In this document: one piece after another, positions 1-6,694 of the stretch
How positions within the stretch are numbered: the stretch's first letter is position 1
Layout of the letters: the number at the start of each line of letters is the position of its first letter
Source: Sedimenticola sp.
GTDB taxonomy: Bacteria > Pseudomonadota > Gammaproteobacteria > Chromatiales > Chromatiaceae
Assembly: GCA_027041035.1 (NCBI GenBank)
Contig: JALULB010000325.1
Location: 1-7,197, forward strand
DNA: 7,197 bases
Direction of reading: 5' to 3'
Program-made: the position numbers and the translations under genes
Notes under the pieces: model-generated
The model's input: the letters and a program-made list of their open reading frames with translations, nothing else
The model's database searches: none
Told to the model about the DNA's origin: nothing

Positions 1-1016
1 TCGAAACGGAAGGCGGCGCCGTTTTCGTTGATCAGCCGTTGCAGCCGGCCGCGGCCGTCGTATTCGTAGGCGAGCTGGCCGCCGAGGGGGTTCTGGCGCT
101 GGGTGGGCCGGCCTTCGAGGTCGAGGCGGTAGCGGGTCTGGTGGCCGTTGGGGTCGGTGTGGGCGATGAGCCGGCCTTGTGGGTCGTAGCGGTAGTGTTC
201 GCGGCCGCCGTCGGGGTAGTCGATGCGGACCAAGCGGTATTCGGCGTCGTACTGGTAGCGGGTTTCCTGGCCGAGGGCGTCGGTGATCGCCAGCAGGTTG
301 CCTTGGCGGTCGTAGCGGTAGCGGGTGATCTGGCCGGCGCAGTCGCGGCGTTCGATGAGGTTGCCGGCGGTGTCGTAGCGCAGGTGGTTTTTTCCGCCGT
401 TGGCGTCGGTGATGCGGATGGGCAGGCCGCGGCGGTCGTTCTCGTATTCGGTCACGGCGCCGTCGGCGGCGGTCTCGCGCACGAGGTTGCCGTCATCGTC
501 GTAGGCGAAGGTGGTGGTGTGGCCGAGGTCGTCGCTGATCTCGACGGGTTGGTCGAATAGGTCGTGGTAGCTGATCTGGAGGGTGGTGCCATCGGGATCG
601 CGGATCAGGACGGGGTTGCCGCGGCTGTCGAAGCGGTAGATTTTCTCTCCGCCGGCCTCGTCGATGACCTTTTCCGGCAGGCCGTCGTTGTCGAGCTCGA
701 TGCGCAGCGTCTGGCCGAGGGCGTCGGTCTTGCCGGTGAGGTATTTGTCGTCGTCGAAGTAGTAGGTGGTGCGGCGGCCTTCGTGGTCGGTGACGTGGGT
801 ATGGCCGGGATGGTATTCGAAGTGCCAGCTCTGGCCGGTGTTGGTCCAGTTGCGCGTGACCTTGCCCTGAGGGCGGTAGTCGTCGTATTCGTAGAAGCTT
901 TCGAGGCCGCCGGGGATTTTGTGCGCGACCATCAGGTGGTTGCGGTATTCGAACTGGCGGGTGACGCGACCGGTGTGGTTGCGGACTTCGATCAGGTCGC
1001 CTTCGGCGGAGTAGTG
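1..1016 (-). repeat. YD-repeat array of Rhs module 2, continuing beyond the window
   Basis: Residues about 1354-1691. From residue 1526 the repeats are exactly phased. The aspartate after the Y/N/L position falls at 1526, 1547, 1568, 1589, 1610, 1631, 1652 and 1673, so eight units have a strict 21-residue (63-bp) period. Typical units are LRYDTAGNLIERRDCAGQIT, YRYDRQGNLLAITDALGQ and YRYDPQGRLIAHTDPNG. They are far more canonical and GC-rich (66% in 1-80) than the module 1 repeats. The array is cut by the window edge. Confidence 0.88.
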
Positions 1017-4000
1017 GTAGCGGACCCGGGGTTCGGCGCGCGGGCGTTCGCGCGTGCGATCCTGGCCGGGTTCCCACAGCCATTCGTCGATGCCGGCGAG
1101 CCGGGGGCTTTCGCCTTCGAGGTAGCGCAGGGCGAGGACGCGTTCGTCGCTGGTCAGGATGTGGCTCAGGCGGTCTTCCCGGCCGGGTTCGCGATCGTGA
1201 TTGTAGACGAAGCGCAGGGCGTTGCCGTTGCGGTCTTCGACGCGGGCGAGGCGGTAGCGGGACGGATCGCGAGCGGGCTGGAAGCGCAGCCGGGTGCCGT
1301 CGGCGGTGTCGAGGTGGTATTCGTGCGCGATCGGCCGCGAGAGGGTGAGTTGTTCGACGATCCAGGTGTCGTGCTCGCCGATCTCCAGGGCCGCGAATTC
1401 GAGGGCGCGACCGTTGGGTTCATGGAAGAAGACGGCGTCGGGGCGTACGACGAGGTGGCTGTCGCAGAGCAGCCGCCAGCCCTGCCCGAGCAGGCCGATG
1501 TCGGGGTTGTCGGAGTAGTATTTGCGCTGCCAGACGAGCGGGAACGGAGCGTTTATGGTGAAGTCGATGTCCTGCTCGTCGGCCAGTACCTTGGCGCCGA
1601 ACAGGGGGTTGACGGGGTTGCCGCTCTGGGGGCAGTTTTTGCAGGTCGGTTTCTTGCCCTTGCCTTTGCTGTTGTCGCCCTGCTTCCCATCGACGGGTTT
1701 CGATTTCTTGCACAAGGCCGCCAATCGCTTCGCCAACTGGCCGCCCCCGGCCCGCCCCATCAGCTCGCCCTTGACGGTATCGACCAGTTCCCCGGCGAGT
1801 TCCTTCAGGTCGAAGTCACCGGCCTGGACGGCCTTGTAGGCGGATTTTGCGGCGTCGAACATCTCGCCGATCTCGTGCCGCGCGGTCCAGGCGTCCCACC
1901 CCGTCAATACGAGGTTGGCGGCGCCCACGACCAGCCCGGTGATGCCGCCGGCAAAGGATGCCAGGGTGGTGACGACCCGGCGCTTCAGCTTGGCGCCGAC
2001 CTTGTTGAAAAGCGCCTTGGCTGCCTCCAACAGTTTTTCCTTCAGTGCCTTGAGCTTCTTCAGCTTCGCACAGGCATCGCCGGCTGCCTTGCCACTGTAA
2101 CCCATGGGGTCGGTCTGATTGACCGGATCGTTCGAGACGTAGCGGTAGAGGTTCAGGTCGCCGCCGAGCAGGTCGATGCTGTCTTCGCTCAGGAAGCGCT
2201 TCAGGGTCGGGTCGTAGTAGCGGGAGCGGTAGAAATAGAGATCGTGCGCGTCGTATTCGCGGCCGGTATAGGCGAACGGGTTGTAGGTCTCGATTTCCTT
2301 GCGGTGGGAAAGAATCTGGCCGAAGCTCTCGTCGTAGCGAATGCGCTCGATGAGTTCACCCCGCTCGTTGCTCAGCGCGATGATGCTGCCGAGATGGTCG
2401 CGATGATAGTAGAAGGTGCCGTTGGCGCTGATGATGCACAACGGGGTGTCGAGTTCGTCGTCGTGGACGATGGTGGCGAGTGGCTCGCCATCGGCGTCGA
2501 GGATGGCGACGAGATGATGGCCGTCGTAGAGGTAGCGGCGGGTCACGCCACGGTCGGTCTTGACGATACGTCGGCCGATGGCGTCGTATGTGAACCGCAG
2601 ATCGCGTTGTTCGACGCGCCCATCCGGCAAGACGGCCTGGCCGGTCACGCTGGTCAGTTGGTTTCTGCCGTCGTAACCGTAGTTCAGTTCGGCCCCGCTG
2701 GCCTTGTGGACCTTTTTGACGAGGTTTCCCCGACCGTCATGGAAGAAGCGGTGGGTATGGTTCTCGATCAGCCGGTTGGTCTTGGTGTCATAGACCGCGC
2801 CGTCGTTCAGGAGGTTGCCGGCCCGGTCGTAGACGAACTGCTGTTCCCCGGCCTGGATCAGCCAGCCGTTGTCGTCATACTGGTATTCGATGCGCCCTTT
2901 CTTTTTGACCAGTCCGCTTTTGTCGCAGGCGTAGGTGATTTCGATGCCGCCGGTGTCGATGGATTCCAGTGCCTGGACGGCGTTGTAGTGGATGATTTCA
3001 CCGCATCCGTTGGGGTAGCGTCTCTCGATGACCGCGTCGTTCGCATCGTAGCGGATCTCCATGGGCGGCTGGTCGTTGCATGTCAGCTTGACCAAGCGAC
3101 CAGCCGCATCTCTCTGGTAGTAGATCTTCTGATTCAGAAAGCTCAGGCAGACCGTTCGACCCTCGACGTAGGCGTGTTCGACCGGGATTCCGTTCTGGCG
3201 TTCCTGCTCGATTTGGCCTTCGTTGGTATAGGCAAAAGCAACCTGGGATGTGCTTGTGGCGGCGGTGGCGCATCTGCCCTCGTCGTCATGGCGATAGCGC
3301 GTTACATGGCCGTTGAAATCTTCCCGTATGATCTGCCCGTTTTCGTCATATTCGTAGTGGACCGGACTCCCATCTTCCCGCTGGACCTCTGTCAAAAGCC
3401 CGTCGGTATAGTTGTACTGTTTTATGCGATCGTGCTTTCTGATCGATCGCAAACGGCCCGCTTCGTTGTATTCGTAGTGGATCGGGTTGCCGACGGGATC
3501 GACGATGCGCTCCAGTTGGCCCTCGGCGTCGTAGGAGAAGCTAATCTCTCCGGCAGGCTGGCGGGTGCCTGCGATGTTGTCGGAAACGTCATAGAGGGTT
3601 GTCGTGCGGCGGCCCTCGGCGTCGATGATGCCGGTCTGACGGCCATAGAGGTCGTATTCGAAGCGCGTTACCGCATCTTGTGAATCGGTGAGTTCGGTAA
3701 TCAGACCGGCGGGATTGTAGGAAAATCGCAGTTCGCTCCCTTCCGCGTCCGTGAAGCGTATGAGATTTCCGTGTTCATCGTATTCTGAAAACTCTTCTCT
3801 TCCCAGTTCGTCCTTTTCGTATACTTCGTTATAGCGCGCGTCATAACGGTAGTGACGTGATCCTTTCGGACTACTGACAAAAGCGGGTTTTGGATTGTCG
3901 CCGTCGTAGCGGTAGCGTGTTTTTCTACCTTGCGTGTCCCGATGCTCCAACAGGCGGTTTCTGGCGTCATAGGTACGAATCTCGGCGCGGCCCGCTTGAT

Positions 4001-5075
4001 CATAGGTCTCCAGCCTGCGTTGATCCGGTTGCCATTCCTGTCGTTCGATGGCGCCGTCTTCGTAGCAAATGGCCTCGATATAACCATACTCGTCGAGATA
4101 CCAGGTTCTGGAGGAACGGTTCGGGTTGGTTCGGGTGATGCTCCCGTCATCGTTGTAGGCGTAACGGAAATGCATGCCATCCATGTCGTAGCTGATGAGC
4201 ATGCCTTTCTGGTCATAGCTGGCGGCCAGCAGCTTGTGTCCGCCGCTGTCGGTTACCTGTGTCAGGAGCGCAGAGCGTTTGTCGCCCTGTTCGGAAAAGT
4301 CGCTATAGCAAAAATGGCGTTGCGCGCCACCCGGGGAAGTGATGCTGGACAGTTCACCCGATTCGGTATACTGAAACTGCCAGGTGCGTTCGCCATGATC
4401 ACGGATCGCCGCTATTCGGCCATCCTGCCCTTGGCGTATCTCGAAGCCCGTGCCGTTTTCCCGTCGGATCGCCGTGATTCGGTCGTGGTCGTCATAGTGC
4501 AGCGTAATATGGTGACCGTTGCTGTCCTCCCGGCGGATGAGGAGTCCGTTTTGGTAGGTTTCTTTCTCGCCTGAATGGTAAGCGAGTACGATGACGTCGT
4601 GCCCGTCCCATGTGATGTCGACTCCCAGATTACCGAGATCGATGATGCGACGAGTCGCCTCCTCATATTCAAAATCGAATATCCTTCCATCCGCGAGCGC
4701 TAGGCGATACAGCTGCTTTTCCGCCTCGCGCCTCGCATACAGGCGGGATTCGACATTTAATCTCCAATGCGCGCCAAGCGACCAGTCATCCGTTGCCCGG
4801 GACAGGTAACGCAAGGTCAAGGTCAGGGGCAGCGCTCCAGCGATTTCGGCCAGGGCTTCCTCGTAATAGAGCTGTCCAGTGGAAAGGACGATCGTTTCTC
4901 CATCCGTTCTGGCGCCAAGGTTTCCACTGGGAGCATTCGAGCCGGGATAGTAGACAACCGGTCGATCAATCAATTCCGCCTTGGGTATTCCGGAAGGCGT
5001 ATCCTGATTTTGGTGTCTTTCCAGCCAGGATTGGAGTTCGCTGAACGAGTCTCCACCTTGGTCATTCAATGACAT
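1..5075 (-). CDS. Tandem double-Rhs protein, probable T6SS polymorphic-toxin carrier (3' end outside window)
   Basis: This is one uninterrupted frame of 1691 visible codons running off the left edge. ATG 5075 is preceded by GGGGAAA six bases upstream. An in-frame TGA at 5102-5100 with no other start codon between fixes this start. Rhs proteins build a hollow YD-repeat shell that encloses a C-terminal toxin and are fired by the T6SS. Layout:
- 1-47: unassigned leader with no signal peptide, TM segment or PAAR domain.
- about 48-135: degenerate DUF6531-like domain (LGAHWRLNVESRL at 100-112).
- about 190-740: irregular YD repeats.
- about 740-993: RHS core, with HRDHLGS (891-897), RYYDP (952-956), LNLYRYVSNDP (974-984) and TDPMG (988-992).
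- 994-1144: lysine-rich and hydrophobic linker.
- 1145-1230: second DUF6531-type start (CKNCPQSGNPVNP, then LGQGWRLLCDSHL at 1196-1208).
- about 1354-1691: second YD array, still open.
Two Rhs modules in one gene is atypical. The second core, toxin and immunity gene are not visible, so the toxic activity is unknown. Confidence 0.94.
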   Translation of the reverse strand, partial: MSLNDQGGDSFSELQSWLERHQNQDTPSGIPKAELIDRPVVYYPGSNAPSGNLGARTDGETIVLSTGQLYYEEALAEIAGALPLTLTLRYLSRATDDWSLGAHWRLNVESRLYARREAEKQLYRLALADGRIFDFEYEEATRRIIDLGNLGVDITWDGHDVIVLAYHSGEKETYQNGLLIRREDSNGHHITLHYDDHDRITAIRRENGTGFEIRQGQDGRIAAIRDHGERTWQFQYTESGELSSITSPGGAQRHFCYSDFSEQGDKRSALLTQVTDSGGHKLLAASYDQKGMLISYDMDGMHFRYAYNDDGSITRTNPNRSSRTWYLDEYGYIEAICYEDGAIERQEWQPDQRRLETYDQAGRAEIRTYDARNRLLEHRDTQGRKTRYRYDGDNPKPAFVSSPKGSRHYRYDARYNEVYEKDELGREEFSEYDEHGNLIRFTDAEGSELRFSYNPAGLITELTDSQDAVTRFEYDLYGRQTGIIDAEGRRTTTLYDVSDNIAGTRQPAGEISFSYDAEGQLERIVDPVGNPIHYEYNEAGRLRSIRKHDRIKQYNYTDGLLTEVQREDGSPVHYEYDENGQIIREDFNGHVTRYRHDDEGRCATAATSTSQVAFAYTNEGQIEQERQNGIPVEHAYVEGRTVCLSFLNQKIYYQRDAAGRLVKLTCNDQPPMEIRYDANDAVIERRYPNGCGEIIHYNAVQALESIDTGGIEITYACDKSGLVKKKGRIEYQYDDNGWLIQAGEQQFVYDRAGNLLNDGAVYDTKTNRLIENHTHRFFHDGRGNLVKKVHKASGAELNYGYDGRNQLTSVTGQAVLPDGRVEQRDLRFTYDAIGRRIVKTDRGVTRRYLYDGHHLVAILDADGEPLATIVHDDELDTPLCIISANGTFYYHRDHLGSIIALSNERGELIERIRYDESFGQILSHRKEIETYNPFAYTGREYDAHDLYFYRSRYYDPTLKRFLSEDSIDLLGGDLNLYRYVSNDPVNQTDPMGYSGKAAGDACAKLKKLKALKEKLLEAAKALFNKVGAKLKRRVVTTLASFAGGITGLVVGAANLVLTGWDAWTARHEIGEMFDAAKSAYKAVQAGDFDLKELAGELVDTVKGELMGRAGGGQLAKRLAALCKKSKPVDGKQGDNSKGKGKKPTCKNCPQSGNPVNPLFGAKVLADEQDIDFTINAPFPLVWQRKYYSDNPDIGLLGQGWRLLCDSHLVVRPDAVFFHEPNGRALEFAALEIGEHDTWIVEQLTLSRPIAHEYHLDTADGTRLRFQPARDPSRYRLARVEDRNGNALRFVYNHDREPGREDRLSHILTSDERVLALRYLEGESPRLAGIDEWLWEPGQDRTRERPRAEPRVRYHYSAEGDLIEVRNHTGRVTRQFEYRNHLMVAHKIPGGLESFYEYDDYRPQGKVTRNWTNTGQSWHFEYHPGHTHVTDHEGRRTTYYFDDDKYLTGKTDALGQTLRIELDNDGLPEKVIDEAGGEKIYRFDSRGNPVLIRDPDGTTLQISYHDLFDQPVEISDDLGHTTTFAYDDDGNLVRETAADGAVTEYENDRRGLPIRITDANGGKNHLRYDTAGNLIERRDCAGQITRYRYDRQGNLLAITDALGQETRYQYDAEYRLVRIDYPDGGREHYRYDPQGRLIAHTDPNGHQTRYRLDLEGRPTQRQNPLGGQLAYEYDGRGRLQRLINENGAAFRF
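1644..2096 (-). other. 151-residue inter-module linker in the toxin position of module 1
   Basis: Residues 994-1144, directly after TDPMGY. It begins with a lysine-rich amphipathic stretch (KLKKLKALKEKLLEAAKALF, 1004-1023). A hydrophobic Gly/Ala-rich segment follows (about 1034-1060, including FAGGITGLVVGAANLVLTGW at 1041-1060). A mostly helical acidic/basic part comes next (1064-1122), and the linker ends in a charged low-complexity run (KSKPVDGKQGDNSKGKGKKP, 1124-1143) just before CKNC. I recognise no toxin family or catalytic motif. It could be the former N-terminal membrane-inserting region of the second Rhs, a spacer, or a membrane-active domain. The first reading fits best, because Rhs N termini often carry such segments before a C-x-x-C/DUF6531 start. 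Confidence 0.6.
2097..2858 (-). other. RHS-repeat-associated core domain of module 1
   Basis: Residues about 740-993 of the tandem Rhs protein. Landmarks are FVYDRAGNLLNDG, YGYDGRNQLTSV, FTYDAIGRRIVK, YYHRDHLGSIIALSNERGE, FAYTGREYD and YFYRSRYYDPTLKRFLSED. They are followed by LNLYRYVSNDPVN and TDPMGY, the usual end of an Rhs core. In single-module Rhs proteins this is the self-cleavage region just before the toxin. Here the first DPxG-like element reads D965-S-I-D968 and the second is intact (D989-P-M-G992), 20 residues further on. Loss of the proline and glycine in the first element may weaken cleavage. Confidence 0.9.
2859..4508 (-). repeat. YD-repeat shell of Rhs module 1
   Basis: Residues about 190-739 of the Rhs protein consist of degenerate YD repeats, such as EYDEHGNLIR, FEYDLYGRQ, EYNEAGRLRSI and HYEYDENGQII. 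The aspartate (or N/T) positions 433, 454, 475, 496, 516 and 537 give a period of 20-21 residues. Many units have lost the canonical Y-D or G-R pair, and spacing is irregular before residue 430. Such repeats coil into the beta-sheet cocoon that holds the cargo. The DNA repeats are too diverged to see easily at nucleotide level. The boundaries are approximate. Confidence 0.8.
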
Positions 5076-5490
5076 AGTCGATTTCCCCGGTATCCCTGAT
5101 CACGCCCATCTTCGGCGGGGGCATGAATACCACCGTGCCGATCGTGTTCTTGCTGTTCATGTAGACTTTGTCATTGACCCGAACCATCCAACTGCCCTCG
5201 ACCTTCACCGTGGGACTGTGCTCAATGGGTTCGGCCTTGGCCCCAACCGTGCCGGACTTAACCCCCTTCAGCACACCGGGTTCATCCCCTGTGACTTTCG
5301 TCGTATAACTCCTTAGCATGAAGGCTTTTTTCTTGTTGAACCGGGTCTTACTCGCATACGCGGCCGAGTGATTCAGTGTTTCAAAAATTGGGAAGGGCAC
5401 GGGTGTTCCGTTGGCGATCTTGCATACATCCGGTGCACTGAAGATGACTCTGTATTTTCCGTCGATGCGCGCGGCAAAATTGTCAGCCAT
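5062..5490 (-). CDS. Tox-PAAR-like (DUF4150) T6SS spike-tip protein
   Basis: This 142-residue protein matches the Tox-PAAR-like/DUF4150 family, a relative of PAAR proteins that sharpen the VgrG tip and link it to an effector. Family features are SAPDVCKIANGTPVPFPIFE (residues 18-37), TGDEPGVLKGVKSGTVGAKA (67-86), EHSPTVKVEGSWMVRVNDKV (90-109) and MNSKNTIGTV (111-120). The open frame extends upstream to ATG 5586, but that adds 32 residues unlike the family that would overlap DUF2169 by 104 bp. ATG 5490 has TGGAG seven bases upstream and gives the usual family N terminus, so I chose it. The gene overlaps DUF2169 by 8 bp and the rhs gene by 14 bp. The rhs product has no PAAR domain of its own, so this separate protein probably supplies the cap for the Rhs cargo. 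Confidence 0.92.
   Translation of the reverse strand: MADNFAARIDGKYRVIFSAPDVCKIANGTPVPFPIFETLNHSAAYASKTRFNKKKAFMLRSYTTKVTGDEPGVLKGVKSGTVGAKAEPIEHSPTVKVEGSWMVRVNDKVYMNSKNTIGTVVFMPPPKMGVIRDTGEIDYVIE
5082..5088 (-). promoter_or_regulatory. Ribosome binding site of the rhs gene
   Basis: GGGGAAA lies 6 nt before ATG 5075, inside the end of the PAAR-like gene. The rhs start overlaps that gene's stop by 14 bp, so translation is probably coupled. Confidence 0.5.
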
Positions 5491-6568
5491 GACGCTGCTC
5501 CAGTAATTCTTTTGGTAAATAGCTGAATACGATACCGTCCAGTAGTGGCGTTTTTTTATGAAAGCCGCGATAGGAGAGGTAGACACACCATTTATCGGGT
5601 TGGGCGTGGTCGATATCGATCAGTACCGTATCGATATTCAACAGCATTCTTTTCTTTTTTCCGTTTTTCATGAACAAGTCGGAAAAACAATACAATTCGG
5701 GTATGACAAACTGGCGCATACCGCCCCCGGGGAACAGATTATAGAGAGAGAATACAGTGCCGGGTTGAACGTATCCACGCAATACCAAGTCGGGGTTTGC
5801 GGCCTGGTTGTGCTTGTAATCAAAGTCGAAGGGTGGGTAGGGATGTTGTTCATCGATCCATTCTTGATCATATGTGCCCGCATGAACCAAACGTGTTTTC
5901 CAGGATCGGGCGATAGCTCCAAAACCGGCGGGATACATTTTTTTTCCTGAGTCACTCTCCCACTCGAGTTGGTGTTCAAGATAAGTGGTTTCGGACATCC
6001 TGCGATGCCGTATTCCCGTACCGACCGGGTTGCTTTCATCTTGCGAGAGAAAGGCCGGTTGATCATCTGCTGAATCCGTGTGGTTCAACAGAGTTCCTCC
6101 ATATGCCTTGTCATAACGGACGGGCAACCTGTCGATTGCGCGTACATCTTCGCGAATCCATCCGAGTGGAGGGTGGAGTTCCCAGCGAGCTTCACCCATG
6201 ACTTTCAAGGCCGAATACAGTAGCGGCGTTCCTTGCATGTCGGTAATCTTGACGCCGCAAGACCACCTCGTCCTGAAGGTACCATCAGGGCTATATGTGT
6301 TTGCGTTTAGAATTACATCCGCATTCGGTTTATAGGTCGCAAAATCCGATTCATAGCGAACAGGCATGTTCGGGTCGTCGTGGTGATATATGTCTTCGAA
6401 AAACAGATCACCTTGATCAGGTGTCAAACGAAGATCCCAACGGTTAGAACGGCTATTGGCGCATAGAATGTACTTCACTCTAATCAGGGTGGTGATATGC
6501 CAAGTTTTTTTGGCATCCACATTTTCCCATGCGACGGCTGGAAACGGTGTGTTGTTTTCCAATTTCAT
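5483..6568 (-). CDS. DUF2169 family protein, putative T6SS effector adaptor/chaperone
   Basis: This 361-residue cytoplasmic protein matches the DUF2169 family, usually found between vgrG and PAAR-like/effector genes and thought to help mount effectors on the spike. It starts MKLENNTPFPAVAWENVD, the usual short beta-strand opening. Family landmarks in order are KPNADVILNA (residues 80-89), PVRYDKAYGG (149-158), NPVGTG (180-185), PAGFGAIARSWKTRLVHAGT (213-232), YPPFDFDYKHNQAANPDL (244-261), LRGYVQPGT (263-271) and DTVLIDID (313-320). There is no signal peptide or membrane segment, and the length is normal for the family. ATG 6568 is the first start codon after the vgrG stop in this frame, but it lacks a Shine-Dalgarno motif. 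The 3' end overlaps the PAAR-like gene by 8 bp (ATGGCTGA), which implies coupled translation. Its GC is low, about 41% in 6281-6360. The role is known for the family; its exact client here (PAAR-like protein or Rhs) is inferred. Confidence 0.92.
   Translation of the reverse strand: MKLENNTPFPAVAWENVDAKKTWHITTLIRVKYILCANSRSNRWDLRLTPDQGDLFFEDIYHHDDPNMPVRYESDFATYKPNADVILNANTYSPDGTFRTRWSCGVKITDMQGTPLLYSALKVMGEARWELHPPLGWIREDVRAIDRLPVRYDKAYGGTLLNHTDSADDQPAFLSQDESNPVGTGIRHRRMSETTYLEHQLEWESDSGKKMYPAGFGAIARSWKTRLVHAGTYDQEWIDEQHPYPPFDFDYKHNQAANPDLVLRGYVQPGTVFSLYNLFPGGGMRQFVIPELYCFSDLFMKNGKKKRMLLNIDTVLIDIDHAQPDKWCVYLSYRGFHKKTPLLDGIVFSYLPKELLEQRHG
5498..5502 (-). promoter_or_regulatory. Ribosome binding site of the PAAR-like gene
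   Basis: TGGAG lies 7 nt upstream of ATG 5490, inside the end of the DUF2169 gene. It favours the short 142-residue start over ATG 5586. Confidence 0.55.
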
Positions 6569-6694
6569 TGCGTGAAGTGGAATCGTGACGTTTGCAGCAT
6601 TGGGTATGAGTGGGTGGCATTGGCATGCTTGATTGTTTTCAACCGGTTTAACGCCAAAAGCTTGAGAGCATGCGATATAATATGCATCGGCGGG
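6569..6694. other. 126-bp spacer between vgrG and the DUF2169 gene
   Basis: The spacer is AT-richer than vgrG. Read on the minus strand it contains no stop codon in the frame that joins the vgrG TGA to the DUF2169 ATG. It gives 42 sense codons and none of them is ATG, GTG, TTG or CTG. A short inverted repeat is present, GCATGCT at 6623-6629 and AGCATGC at 6667-6673, with a 37-nt loop that includes the palindrome AACCGGTT. No U-tract follows either arm, so it is not a convincing terminator. I found no convincing promoter and no Shine-Dalgarno-like motif just before the downstream ATG. No independent gene is supported. Confidence 0.6.

Noticed and set aside
564..3683. A 1039-codon open frame on the plus strand, and a similar one at 39-560
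   Set aside because: Their codons lie exactly opposite the Rhs codons. Stops there need sense codons TTA, CTA or TCA, which are rare in this GC-rich gene; both frames end at such codons (TCA at 3681-3683, CTA at 558-560). The product is low-complexity Val/Ala/Gly with no domain, while the minus strand encodes clear YD repeats and an RHS core.
5491..5586. Longer start (ATG 5586) for the PAAR-like gene
   Set aside because: The extra 32 residues do not resemble the family and overlap DUF2169 by 104 bp. ATG 5490 has a ribosome binding site and yields the expected N terminus.
6623..6673. Inverted repeat GCATGCT/AGCATGC as a terminator after vgrG
   Set aside because: The stem is only 7 bp, the loop is 37 nt and no U-tract follows. 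It is more likely chance, since GCATGC is itself a palindrome.
6676..6681. Perfect TATAAT -10 box on the plus strand in the spacer, with TATTAT on the minus strand
   Set aside because: Neither orientation has a recognisable -35 at 16-19 bp spacing, and on the plus strand there is no gene to transcribe.
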